Of a DNA stretch of 39,823 nt, positions 31,436 through 39,536 are shown piece by piece. A model generated the notes under the pieces. It was given only the letters and a program-made list of their open reading frames with translations. It was not told the origin of the DNA and did no database searches. A program made the position numbers and the translations under genes. The stretch covers positions 1-39,823 of the forward strand of contig NZ_JAIPUT010000042.1 in assembly GCF_020055635.1 (NCBI RefSeq), written 5' to 3'. Source of the DNA: Marivita sp. Lineage in GTDB: Bacteria; Pseudomonadota; Alphaproteobacteria; Rhodobacterales; Rhodobacteraceae. Every line of letters begins with the position of its first letter. Within the stretch, counting starts at the first letter, position 1.

Positions 31436-33576
31436 GAACGGCGGTACTCCTTGCCGCTGCCGCCGGTGCTGAACCCAGTCAGCGCGACGGTCAGGCCGAA
31501 ATCGGTAGATGGTTCAAGGTTAGTGGAAGAGGCAAAGCTGCGCGAGACCGAAAAGTCCACCGCGACACATTCGTTGCGGTATTCCGCGCCGATCCCTGCA
31601 TTCAGGAACTGCTCTTCGGCGATGTCGTATCGGGTGTTGCCTGTGGCGGTCCAGTTGCGGGCGACGTTGTAACGCCCGTTCAGGCGCCATTGCGACTGGG
31701 CGTCGTCGCGGTCTTCAAGGCTGTCGGTGGTCAGCAGGATGTAGGAGGCACCAAGCGCATAGCGGTCACCGCTCACGTTGGCCTGCATCTCGGCCTTGGT
31801 GAAGCGCGTGTCGACAGGATCGAAGATCCCGCGTCCCAGAAGCTGGATCCCGGTCTTGTGCTGGAACTGCCCGGCGATCAGCCAGTCCGAGGCCGTGCTG
31901 TCCAGCCCGGACGAGCGCGAGAACGCGGCGTCGAGGTCTTCGCGCCAGACCCGTCCCAGAGTCAGCGACGCGCGCCAGCCCTCGGGGTCCTGCCGCATCC
32001 AGCGCAGCCCGGCCGCGCCGACCAGACCGCGTTCGCGTCGGTCCGGGGCCGGAAAGCGCGACAGCGACAGCAGGTTGCCTTCGTCGAATTCCACCCGCGT
32101 GCTTTCGTCGTTGGGAACACCGGATCTCTCGCCGCCGATCCAGCCGACTTGCGCCAGCGGTTCGAGCAGAACCCGCGCGCCGTTGGAGGTGCGTTTCAAT
32201 AGGGGCCAGCGCAGTTCGACCGACGCCGCCGGTGTGATCTCGGTATAGTCGGGCTCGGACGTGGCATCCTGATCGACGAAGAAATGATCGACCCAGACCT
32301 GTCCCACCGCGCCCGCGCGCAGGCCACCCGGCAGGGTCCAGCGGTCCCGCCAGCTCAGATCGAGGTTGGCGCGGGCCATGTCGCGCCCGTCGACCACGCT
32401 GTCGGCGTCGCTGCCGTCGACATCGGTATCCGAGTACCGGAAATGGCCATGCAGCTGGACCCCGAGTCGCATCTCGCCGCCGACACGGGCCGGAAAGAAC
32501 CTCCGGTTATAGCGCAGATCGCCGATGATCGTCGGTTGTGTGGCGTTGTTCTCGCCATCGGTCAGGCTTTCGTAATGGATCAGCCCGGTCGAGAAGGAAC
32601 TGTCCCGCCGGGTGCGCGACAGGGTGATGGCGCTGTCCAGCCGGTCTTTCTTGAAGACGCTGTTGTAGTCGTTGAGATAGGATTCGTCGCTGACCGCCTC
32701 GATATCGAAGGCAAGCCGAAAGTCCCGCGGCAGGCGAAACGATCCCTCGGCAAAGAGCAATCCGCGCGCCGCCCCCTTTTCCAGGCTGTCCCGGCTAAGC
32801 GCTCCGTTGACCGTGAGATCCCCATTGCGGAACGCCTGACGATACCGCAACTCCAGCGTCCGGGTGATCGGTGACACATAGGGTGTCAGCGTCAGGTCCG
32901 CATGATCGCCGATCGGCACGAAGTAGGGCAGCTTGATCCCGAAGCCCAAAAGGCTCGATGTCTTGAGTTCCGGTATCAGGAACCCCCGCGCCCGTTCCAG
33001 AGTCGGGTCGGGCAGGCGCATCCGGGGGATGTAGAAGACCGGCACACCCAGTACCCGCAACTGCGCATTGTCGAAATAGATCTGGCGTTCCTCGGCGTCA
33101 TGCACCACGCGGCTGGCCCGGATCGCCCAGAGCGGCGGGCCGTTGCTGCCGCAGACCTGGCACGAGGTCGCGGCCACCTGGCTCATTGCCGTGTAACGTC
33201 CATTCACCCGCGCGGCGCGGGCCGAGGCGATCTGAAGCTGTTCGTCCAGGACGAATCGCGCGCTTTCCAGCAGGCCGTTCTCGAACCCCTGGTCCAGCTC
33301 GGCCTGGGTCGCGGTCAGCACGTCGCCATTGGGCTGGATGATCCGGATCGGCCCCTGGATGTCGAGCGTGTTGTCCGTGCGGTCATAGACGATCGTCGAC
33401 GCCGTCAGCCGTGTGCCCTCGTGCAGCGCCTCGACATTGCCGGTCGCCACCAGGACGTCGCCACCCTGTTCCACCAGCACCTGGTCGGCAAGCAGCAGGA
33501 CGTCGTCGGTCTGGGCGCGCAGCGTCCCCGTGGTCAGCATCAGCGCGCAGAGGCCGGCAAGCAGGGCGCGCCGCAT
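31423..33576 (-). CDS. lptD: LPS-assembly protein LptD
   Basis: 717 aa. This is the outer-membrane barrel that places lipopolysaccharide on the cell surface. A signal peptide covers about residues 1-22. An N-terminal OstA/LptA-like jelly-roll domain follows (ADQVLVEQGGDVLVATGNVEALHEGTRL ... LDIQGPIRI). The LptD core is recognised from GVPVFYIPRMRLPDPTLERARGFLIPELKTSSLLGFGIKLPYF and the long barrel that ends in a Ser-Cys-Ser-Tyr tail. A CxxC (SCQVCG) near residue 130 and cysteines near the C-terminus (NECVA, RRSCSY) could form the disulfides needed for maturation. ATG 33576 overlaps the lptG stop by one base (TGATG). The frame continues to 33846 only inside lptG. Confidence 0.93.
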   Translation of the reverse strand: MRRALLAGLCALMLTTGTLRAQTDDVLLLADQVLVEQGGDVLVATGNVEALHEGTRLTASTIVYDRTDNTLDIQGPIRIIQPNGDVLTATQAELDQGFENGLLESARFVLDEQLQIASARAARVNGRYTAMSQVAATSCQVCGSNGPPLWAIRASRVVHDAEERQIYFDNAQLRVLGVPVFYIPRMRLPDPTLERARGFLIPELKTSSLLGFGIKLPYFVPIGDHADLTLTPYVSPITRTLELRYRQAFRNGDLTVNGALSRDSLEKGAARGLLFAEGSFRLPRDFRLAFDIEAVSDESYLNDYNSVFKKDRLDSAITLSRTRRDSSFSTGLIHYESLTDGENNATQPTIIGDLRYNRRFFPARVGGEMRLGVQLHGHFRYSDTDVDGSDADSVVDGRDMARANLDLSWRDRWTLPGGLRAGAVGQVWVDHFFVDQDATSEPDYTEITPAASVELRWPLLKRTSNGARVLLEPLAQVGWIGGERSGVPNDESTRVEFDEGNLLSLSRFPAPDRRERGLVGAAGLRWMRQDPEGWRASLTLGRVWREDLDAAFSRSSGLDSTASDWLIAGQFQHKTGIQLLGRGIFDPVDTRFTKAEMQANVSGDRYALGASYILLTTDSLEDRDDAQSQWRLNGRYNVARNWTATGNTRYDIAEEQFLNAGIGAEYRNECVAVDFSVSRSFASSTNLEPSTDFGLTVALTGFSTGGSGKEYRRSCSY

Positions 33577-34670
33577 CACCCGTCCTCCCTGTGCAGGATC
33601 AGCCCAAGCGCCAGCAGCACCGAGGCCAGTGGCGGCACCCAGGCGGCGGCCAGCGCGTTCAACTGCCCGTTTTCGCCCAGGATCTGCGCGAAGTTGCGCA
33701 CGTAATACAGGGAAAACCCAAGCAGAACCGCCGACAGGACGGCAATTCCGGTGCCGCCCATCCGGCTGTGGCGCATGGTGAAGGCCGCGCCGATCAGCAC
33801 CATCGCCACCAGGAAGACCGGGCGCGCCATCTCCATCTGCAACCACACCGCGTGCCGCCTTGCCGAGAACCCGGCATCCTCGAGATCGGTGATGAAATCG
33901 CTCAATTCCCAGACCGAGATCGCCGAGGGCCGTCCGAACCGGTCCTTGATGTTGTCCTCGGTCAGCGTCGACGGCACCGTCAGGACGTCATGGCGCACCG
34001 AATTGGTCTCGGGATTGACCCCCGCCACCAGTGGCCAGACCTTGGCGTCCTGCAAGACCCATTCGCCGTTTTCCAGCGTCGCCTGGTCGGCATCTATGCG
34101 CCGCGTCGGCCCACCCCCTTCGGCATAGGCGACGAACATCACGTCATAAAGCACCGTGCCGTTCGGATTGGCGCGGGCTGCCCGGATCACCGTCTGGCCG
34201 CGCGGATCGGATTGGCGCAGCCACAACCCCTCGGCACCGATCGACAGCGCCGAGGTGCCGCCATTGCGGTAGGTCTCGCGCAGGTCGGCATAGGCTTTCG
34301 AGGTCGCCGCCACGATCGGGTTGCCCATCGCCACGGCCAACCCGCCGATCATCGCCGCGACGACCAGCGGCCCGACCAGCGCGGTCAGCCCGGACCGGCC
34401 CGCCGCCCGCGCCACGACCAGCTCCGATGACCGCGCCAGCGACACGAATAGCGTGATGGAGGACAGGATCATCACCAGCGGCAGGATCTGGTACATGCCT
34501 TCGGGGGTGTTCAGCAGCGTCAGCCGCATCACCTCGGCAAAGCTCACGGAGTCGTCGAGCCGGCGAATCTGCTCCACCAGGTCAAGCAGCACCTGGAACA
34601 GGAAGAACACGGCGAAGATGCCCAGAAAGGTCCATAGGAAACGCCGAGCGAAGTAAAGATGCAACGTCAT
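33576..34670 (-). CDS. lptG: LPS export ABC transporter permease LptG
   Basis: 364 aa, YjgP/YjgQ family. With LptF and the ATPase LptB (not in this window) it extracts LPS from the inner membrane. Membrane helices lie near residues 10-35, 55-80 and 98-120, and three more in the C-terminal 90 residues. A periplasmic beta-jellyroll stretch sits between them (about 125-265). MTLHLYFARRFLWTFLGIFAVFF and NTPEGMYQILPLVMILSSITLFVSLARSSELVVARAAG are family signatures. The ATG overlaps the lptF stop (ATGA, 34670-34667), and the stop touches lptD. Confidence 0.94.
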   Translation of the reverse strand: MTLHLYFARRFLWTFLGIFAVFFLFQVLLDLVEQIRRLDDSVSFAEVMRLTLLNTPEGMYQILPLVMILSSITLFVSLARSSELVVARAAGRSGLTALVGPLVVAAMIGGLAVAMGNPIVAATSKAYADLRETYRNGGTSALSIGAEGLWLRQSDPRGQTVIRAARANPNGTVLYDVMFVAYAEGGGPTRRIDADQATLENGEWVLQDAKVWPLVAGVNPETNSVRHDVLTVPSTLTEDNIKDRFGRPSAISVWELSDFITDLEDAGFSARRHAVWLQMEMARPVFLVAMVLIGAAFTMRHSRMGGTGIAVLSAVLLGFSLYYVRNFAQILGENGQLNALAAAWVPPLASVLLALGLILHREDG

Positions 34671-35806
34671 GCCGCCACCTCCTCCTCTGTCGCTGCGTTA
34701 CCCCTGGAATGTCGGAACGGTCGTGCCGCCAGGTGCAGCACCACGGCCGCAATGGCCAGCCCGACAACCGACGGCAGGTAGACCAGCGGCCACAGATAGG
34801 CATGGTCGCGGGTCGGATCGGTGACGGCGCTTTCCACCAGCTTGATGACGACCAGAAGAAAGATCGCCAGCACGATCTGACGCCCGACGCCGAACCGGCT
34901 GAAGCCACCGGTCAGCAGCGTCGCGAACCCGATCAGCGCGGACACCATCCCCAGCAGCGCCTGCTGGAACCGTCCATGCAGTTCCTCGGTGATCCGGGCC
35001 AGCCGCACCCCGACCAGGTCGGCCATCTCCTGGGGACGGGCGATCATGTCCCCTGTGGAAAGATGCCGGGGCCGCAGGTTGAGGTTCTGATCCTGCACGA
35101 TCAGCGTGCTGATGTCATAGGTGAAATCCTGAAACAGCGTCGTCGACAGCGCCTGGGTCTCGAGCCGCAAAGTCTGCGCCAGTCCGCTCACCATGACGAG
35201 GCGTGGCCCGGTCTCTCCTTGCACCACATAGGCACGCTCCGCGGTATAGGTGGTCTCGCGGTCGTCGGTCCGGCGGTCCGACAGGTAGACGTCGCGCAAT
35301 TCGCCTTCGGGCGTGATTTCGCGGATGAAGAATGTCACGCCCGGTCCGGGATGCAGGAACGTGCCTTCGCGCAGCAGACGCGCGCTGACGGATCCGGAAA
35401 TCTCCACCTCGCGCTGCTTGAGCTGGGATATCGAAGCCGGCACCAGGAAATGCGTCAGCACCGACATCATCAGCGCCACGATCACCCCGAACAGCAGGAC
35501 CGGCCGCGCCAGTCGCCACGGGCTGTAGCCGGTCGCCTGAACCACGGTCAATTCCGAGTCGCCGATCATCCGGTTGGTCACGTAGACCGCCGCCGCAAAC
35601 GACGCCATCGGCAGCACGAGCGCGATCACGCCGGGCAGGCTGAGCGCGGTGAATTCCAGAAACACGCCGGCCGAATGGCCGTCGGCAATCAGCCGGTCGA
35701 ACAGGATGACGGCGCGGTTGACCCAGTAGACGGCAACCAGCACAAGCGCAAAGAACCCAAAGAGGACCATGAGTTGCGACAGCATGTATCTGTCGAATCT
35801 TGGCAC
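34667..35806 (-). CDS. lptF: LPS export ABC transporter permease LptF
   Basis: 379 aa from the GTG at 35806, which has AAGGGG six bases ahead and gives MPRFDRYMLSQL. A GTG five codons earlier (35821) is possible but would put that ribosome binding site inside the gene. It is the partner permease of LptG, with the same layout: helices at the N-terminus, a periplasmic domain (about 130-260), then three C-terminal helices. Signatures are LPGVIALVLPMASFAAAVYVTNRM and SELTVVQATGYSPWRLARPVLLFG. It is the first gene of the run and divergent from pepA. Confidence 0.93.
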   Translation of the reverse strand: MPRFDRYMLSQLMVLFGFFALVLVAVYWVNRAVILFDRLIADGHSAGVFLEFTALSLPGVIALVLPMASFAAAVYVTNRMIGDSELTVVQATGYSPWRLARPVLLFGVIVALMMSVLTHFLVPASISQLKQREVEISGSVSARLLREGTFLHPGPGVTFFIREITPEGELRDVYLSDRRTDDRETTYTAERAYVVQGETGPRLVMVSGLAQTLRLETQALSTTLFQDFTYDISTLIVQDQNLNLRPRHLSTGDMIARPQEMADLVGVRLARITEELHGRFQQALLGMVSALIGFATLLTGGFSRFGVGRQIVLAIFLLVVIKLVESAVTDPTRDHAYLWPLVYLPSVVGLAIAAVVLHLAARPFRHSRGNAATEEEVAA

Positions 35807-35938
35807 AGCGGACCCCTTCACACGAGATAGAGTGGGCCGACACGACCCGGTGCCCTAGGGTTTGCGGGAAAACCCGCCTCTGGTCAACCGCACGCGCGGG
35901 CGTTACCCCTATGTCAAAACCATCTCATGGAGCAGAAC

Positions 35939-37414
35939 ATGGCGGAACTTCGCGCACTCTCATTCGCGCCGGTCGATCTTGACGCCCTTGCCACCGCGCA
36001 GGGCCGGATCGCGGTCTTTGTCACCCCCGATCTCAAGCTGAGCGCCGGCGCGCGCCGGCTCAACCGGCTGGCCAAGGGCGCCATCGCCCGGGCCACCACC
36101 TCCGAGGCCTGGGACAAGCTCGACGAGGGCAAGGTGATGTCCTTCACCTGGCCCGCCGGGGTCGAGGCCGAGGCCATCGACCTGGTCAAGCTGTCGCGTC
36201 GTCCGACGCCGGAACAGGCCCGCAAGGCGGGGGCCGCGCTGGCCATGACGGCGGGATCGTCGGAGCTGACCGTGCTGGTCGAGGGCACGGGCAGGGCGGA
36301 AGAAATCGCGCTTGGCCTGGCGCTGCGCGGCTATGGCTTTGACGATCACAAGACCAAGAAATCCGACCCGATGGGCAAGGCCACCCTGATGTGCAGCAAG
36401 CCCGAGGAGGTCGAAGCCGCAGCGGCGCCGCGTCTGGCCGTGGCCGAAGGCGTCTGGTTCACCCGCGACCTGGTCAACGAACCCGCCAACGTGCTGACCA
36501 CCACAGAATTCGCCAAACGGCTTCAGGCCCTCGGCGATCTCGGGGTCGAGGTCGAGGTGCTCGAAGAGGACGCGCTGGAAAAGCTGGGCATGGGCGCGCT
36601 GCTCTGTGTCGGGCAGGGGTCGGTCAGCCCGTCCAAGGTGGTCATCATGCGCTGGACCGGCGGTGCCAAGGGCGACGCCCCGCTGGCGCTGATCGGCAAG
36701 GGCGTGGTCTTCGACACGGGCGGCATTTCCCTCAAGCCGGCGGGCGGTATGGAGGACATGACCATGGACATGGGCGGCGCCGGTGTGGTGGCGGGCGTCA
36801 TGCATGCGATTGCCAGACGCAAGGCCAGGGCCAACGTGGTCGGCATGGTGGGCCTTGTCGAGAACATGCCCTCGGGCAACGCGGTGCGGCCCGGTGACGT
36901 GGTCACGTCCATGAAGGGCGACACGATCGAGGTCATCAACACCGATGCCGAAGGTCGGCTGGTTCTGTGCGACGTGATGTGGCACGCGCAGGAAGCGGAA
37001 AAGCCCGCCGCGATGATCGACCTCGCCACCCTGACCGGGGCTTGCATCATTGCACTCGGGCATGAAAACGCCGCCGTCTATTCGAATGACGACCCGCTCG
37101 CCAATGCCTTCCTCAAGGCGGCGGAAACGGAAAGCGAAGGCGCGTGGCGCATGCCGCTGGGCAAGGCCTATGACGACATGCTGAAATCTCCCGTGGCCGA
37201 CATGAAGAACGTCGGAGGACGGCCCGCCGGGTCGATCACCGCGGCGCAGTTCCTCAAGCGCTTCGTCAAGGACGACATCCCGTGGATTCACCTCGACATC
37301 GCCGGGGTTGCGCATGTCAAAAGCGATCTCGACATGTCGCCCAAGGGTGCGACCGGCTGGGGCGTCCGCGCGCTCGACCGGCTGATCGCCGACAAGTACG
37401 AAACCCGGGACTGA
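35939..37414 (+). CDS. pepA: leucyl aminopeptidase (M17 family)
   Basis: 491 aa. A cytoplasmic dizinc or dimanganese aminopeptidase that removes N-terminal residues from peptides; in some bacteria it also acts as a DNA-binding protein. The catalytic C-terminal domain shows GKGVVFDTGGISLKPAGGM, MDMGGAGVVAGVMHAI, GLVENMPSGNAVRPGDV, the signature NTDAEGRLVLCD and DLATLTGACIIALG. ATG 35939 is chosen because GGAG lies directly before it; the ATG at 35927 would place this ribosome binding site in the coding region. holC starts two bases after the stop. The divergent position to lptF is also seen in enterobacteria. Confidence 0.95.
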   Translation: MAELRALSFAPVDLDALATAQGRIAVFVTPDLKLSAGARRLNRLAKGAIARATTSEAWDKLDEGKVMSFTWPAGVEAEAIDLVKLSRRPTPEQARKAGAALAMTAGSSELTVLVEGTGRAEEIALGLALRGYGFDDHKTKKSDPMGKATLMCSKPEEVEAAAAPRLAVAEGVWFTRDLVNEPANVLTTTEFAKRLQALGDLGVEVEVLEEDALEKLGMGALLCVGQGSVSPSKVVIMRWTGGAKGDAPLALIGKGVVFDTGGISLKPAGGMEDMTMDMGGAGVVAGVMHAIARRKARANVVGMVGLVENMPSGNAVRPGDVVTSMKGDTIEVINTDAEGRLVLCDVMWHAQEAEKPAAMIDLATLTGACIIALGHENAAVYSNDDPLANAFLKAAETESEGAWRMPLGKAYDDMLKSPVADMKNVGGRPAGSITAAQFLKRFVKDDIPWIHLDIAGVAHVKSDLDMSPKGATGWGVRALDRLIADKYETRD

Positions 37415-37416
37415 CC

Positions 37417-37875
37417 ATGGGCGCGGCGTATTTCTACCACCTCACGCAAAAGCCGCTCGAGGCGACCTTGCCCATGCTGCTGGGCAAGGCGCTGGGTGTC
37501 GGCTGGCGCGTCGCGGTGCGGGGGACCGATGCCGCGCGTATGGACTGGCTGGATCAGAAACTGTGGCTGGGGTCCGAGGACGGGTTCCTGCCGCATGGTC
37601 TGGCGGGCGGGCCGCATGACGCGGCCCAGCCGGTACTGCTGACCGTCTCGGCGCAGGCCGCCAACACCCCGCAATGCCTGATGAGCGTCGATGGCGCGGA
37701 TGTCGCACCGGACGAGGTGCAGGCGCTAGAACGGGTCTGTGTGCTCTTTGACGGAAATGACCCTCCGGCGGTCGAGGTGGCGCGTGGCCAGTGGCGCAAA
37801 CTCACTGGCGCAGGCTGTTCGGCGCAATACTGGTCCGAGGAATCGGGCCGTTGGGAAAAGAAGGCCGAAGCCTGA
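37417..37875 (+). CDS. holC: DNA polymerase III subunit chi
   Basis: 152 aa. Chi links the clamp-loader complex to single-strand binding protein at the replication fork. The N-terminus AAYFYHLTQKPLEATLPMLLGKALGVGWRVAVRG is typical, followed by WLDQKLWLGSEDGFLPHGLAGGPHDAAQPVLLT, VLFDGNDPPAVEVARGQWRKL and AQYWSEESGRWEKK. The ATG comes two bases after the pepA stop, and pepA-holC is a widely conserved pair. Confidence 0.93.
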   Translation: MGAAYFYHLTQKPLEATLPMLLGKALGVGWRVAVRGTDAARMDWLDQKLWLGSEDGFLPHGLAGGPHDAAQPVLLTVSAQAANTPQCLMSVDGADVAPDEVQALERVCVLFDGNDPPAVEVARGQWRKLTGAGCSAQYWSEESGRWEKKAEA

Positions 37876-37886
37876 ATTCGCACATG

Positions 37887-37901
37887 TTAACAAAAGGTTA
37901 A
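37887..37901. promoter_or_regulatory. TTAA-N7-TTAA site (CtrA-like) upstream of lpdA
   Basis: TTAA (37887-37890) and TTAA (37898-37901) are separated by exactly seven bases, matching the core of the alphaproteobacterial CtrA recognition sequence (TTAA-N7-TTAA). The site sits 13 bases ahead of a -35-like TTGACC. TTAA is rare in such G+C-rich DNA, but one site can arise by chance. Confidence 0.45.
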
Positions 37902-37914
37902 ACGGTCAGCGGCG

Positions 37915-37943
37915 TTGACCCATTGTTTCGCGCGCGAAACATT
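37915..37943 (+). promoter_or_regulatory. candidate lpdA promoter with an 18-bp palindrome in its spacer
   Basis: TTGACC (37915-37920) and AACATT (37938-37943) are separated by 17 bases; the -10 match is poor. The spacer is almost filled by a perfect palindrome, TGTTTCGCG/CGCGAAACA (37924-37941). Just downstream, GGTCCG-CTT-CGGACC (37945-37959) forms a hairpin. This layout suits a repressor site. The regulator is unknown. Confidence 0.45.
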
Positions 37944-38042
37944 CGGTCCGCTTCGGACCTACCTGTGCAGACCCCATTGTGAGCCTCTGCGCATTCGCTT
38001 ACGCTTTGCTCTGAACCTGACCTTGAGGGAGGAACGCAGGGC

Positions 38043-39434
38043 ATGAGCAAGAGCTTCGACATGATTGTCATCGGGGCCGGACCGGGCGGCTATGTCGCGG
38101 CCATCCGCGGCGCGCAGCTTGGGTTGAACGTGGCGATTGTCGAACGCGAACATCTGGGCGGCATCTGTCTCAACTGGGGCTGCATCCCGACCAAGGCGAT
38201 GTTGCGCACCTCCGAAGTGTTCCACCTGATGCACCGCGCCAAGGAGTTCGGCCTCACGGCAGACGGCATCGGCTACGATCTGGACGCGGTGGTCAAACGG
38301 TCACGCGGGATCGCCAGGCAGCTCAATTCCGGGGTGGGCCATCTGCTCAAGAAGAACAAGGTCACCGTGCTGATGGGCGAGGCGACGATCCCCGCCAAGG
38401 GCAAGGTGCAGGTCAGGACCGACAAGGGCACCGAAGACCTGACCGCCAATAACATCGTCATCGCGACCGGCGCCCGCGCTCGCGAATTGCCGGGGCTGGA
38501 GGCCGACGGCGATCTGGTCTGGACCTACAAACACGCGCTGGTGCCCAAACGCATGCCGAAAAAGCTGCTGGTGATCGGATCCGGTGCCATCGGCATCGAA
38601 TTCGCCAGCTTCTACAACACGCTGGGCGCCGAGACGACCGTGGTCGAGGTGATGGACCGAATCCTGCCGGTCGAGGATGCCGAGATCAGCGGTTTCGCAA
38701 AGAAACAGTTCGAAAAGCAGGGCATGAGGATCCGCGAACAGGCGATGGTCAAGCAGCTTGATCGCGGCAAGGGCAAGGTCACGGCCCATATCGAGACGGG
38801 CGGCAAGGTTGCGAAAGAAGAGTTCGATACGGTGATTTCGGCGGTGGGCATCGTCGGCAACACGGAAGGTCTGGGTCTCGATGCGCTTGGGGTCAAGATC
38901 GACCGGTCCCATGTCGTGACCGATCCGATGTGCCGCACCGGGGTCGAGGGTGTCTATGCCATCGGTGACATCGCTGGCGCGCCGTGGCTGGCGCACAAGG
39001 CCAGCCATGAGGGTGTCATGGTGGCCGAACTGATCGCCGGTGGGCATCCGCATGCCGTGGAGCCGGACAGCATCGCGGGCTGCACCTATTGCCAGCCGCA
39101 GATCGCCAGCGTCGGCCTGACCGAGGCGCAGGCCAAGGAGCAGGGCTACGACATCAAGGTCGGGCGCTTCCCGTTCATCGGCAATGGCAAGGCGATTGCG
39201 CTGGGGGAATCCGAGGGGCTGGTCAAGACGGTGTTCGATGCGAAAACCGGGGCGCTTCTGGGCGCGCATATGGTCGGTGCGGAGGTCACGGAACTGATCC
39301 AGGGCTATGTCGTCGGACGACAGCTGGAGACCACTGAGCAGGATTTGATGCAAGCCGTGTTCCCGCATCCGACCCTGTCGGAGATGATGCACGAGGCGGT
39401 GCTCGATGCCTGGGGCCGGGCGATCCACTACTGA
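38043..39434 (+). CDS. lpdA: dihydrolipoyl dehydrogenase (E3)
   Basis: 463 aa. An FAD- and NAD-dependent flavoprotein that reoxidises the lipoyl arm of 2-oxoacid dehydrogenases or the glycine cleavage system. The FAD motif is VIGAGPGGYVAAIRGAQLG. The redox-active disulfide is in GGICLNWGCIPTKAML. The NAD motif is VIGSGAIGIEFASFYNTLGAETTVVE. The second FAD motif is VEGVYAIGDIAGAPWLAHKASHEG, and the C-terminal His-Glu pair is in HPTLSEMMHEA. GGGAGGAACGC precedes the ATG. No E1 or E2 gene is adjacent on its upstream side, where holC lies. It stands behind its own regulatory region. Confidence 0.95.
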   Translation: MSKSFDMIVIGAGPGGYVAAIRGAQLGLNVAIVEREHLGGICLNWGCIPTKAMLRTSEVFHLMHRAKEFGLTADGIGYDLDAVVKRSRGIARQLNSGVGHLLKKNKVTVLMGEATIPAKGKVQVRTDKGTEDLTANNIVIATGARARELPGLEADGDLVWTYKHALVPKRMPKKLLVIGSGAIGIEFASFYNTLGAETTVVEVMDRILPVEDAEISGFAKKQFEKQGMRIREQAMVKQLDRGKGKVTAHIETGGKVAKEEFDTVISAVGIVGNTEGLGLDALGVKIDRSHVVTDPMCRTGVEGVYAIGDIAGAPWLAHKASHEGVMVAELIAGGHPHAVEPDSIAGCTYCQPQIASVGLTEAQAKEQGYDIKVGRFPFIGNGKAIALGESEGLVKTVFDAKTGALLGAHMVGAEVTELIQGYVVGRQLETTEQDLMQAVFPHPTLSEMMHEAVLDAWGRAIHY

Positions 39435-39446
39435 TCTTGGGAGCGC

Positions 39447-39464
39447 GTTTCCGTTAACGGAAAC
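39447..39464. repeat. 18-bp perfect palindrome after lpdA
   Basis: GTTTCCG (39447-39453), TTAA, CGGAAAC (39458-39464). It starts 13 bases after the lpdA stop. No T-run follows. Confidence 0.7.
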
Positions 39465-39465
39465 A

Positions 39466-39487
39466 CATCCTGCGTCGACGCAGGATG
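39466..39487. repeat. 22-bp perfect palindrome after lpdA
   Basis: Left arm CATCCTGCGTC (39466-39476), right arm GACGCAGGATG (39477-39487), with no spacer. It begins two bases after the previous palindrome. As RNA it would fold into a strong hairpin and may act in termination or transcript stability for both convergent genes. Confidence 0.75.
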
Positions 39488-39493
39488 GGCGCG

Positions 39494-39524
39494 GACGGTG
39501 ACGGATGACCCTTTTCTCACCGTC
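39494..39524. repeat. 8-bp inverted repeat with 15-base loop between lpdA and the SDR gene
   Basis: GACGGTGA (39494-39501) and TCACCGTC (39517-39524). The loop contains CCCTTTTC. It lies 12 bases before the 3' end of the minus-strand SDR gene, so it could be part of that gene's terminator. Confidence 0.6.
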
Positions 39525-39536
39525 GCAGGAAGCACG

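Noticed and set aside
31423-33846. Longer LptD starting at 33846
   Set aside because: The extra 90 residues overlap lptG out of frame, and a signal peptide appears only from the ATG at 33576.
35912-35917. Perfect TTGACA (minus strand) as the -35 of the lptF operon
   Set aside because: No acceptable -10 element is found 16-18 bases downstream, so a promoter call is not supported.
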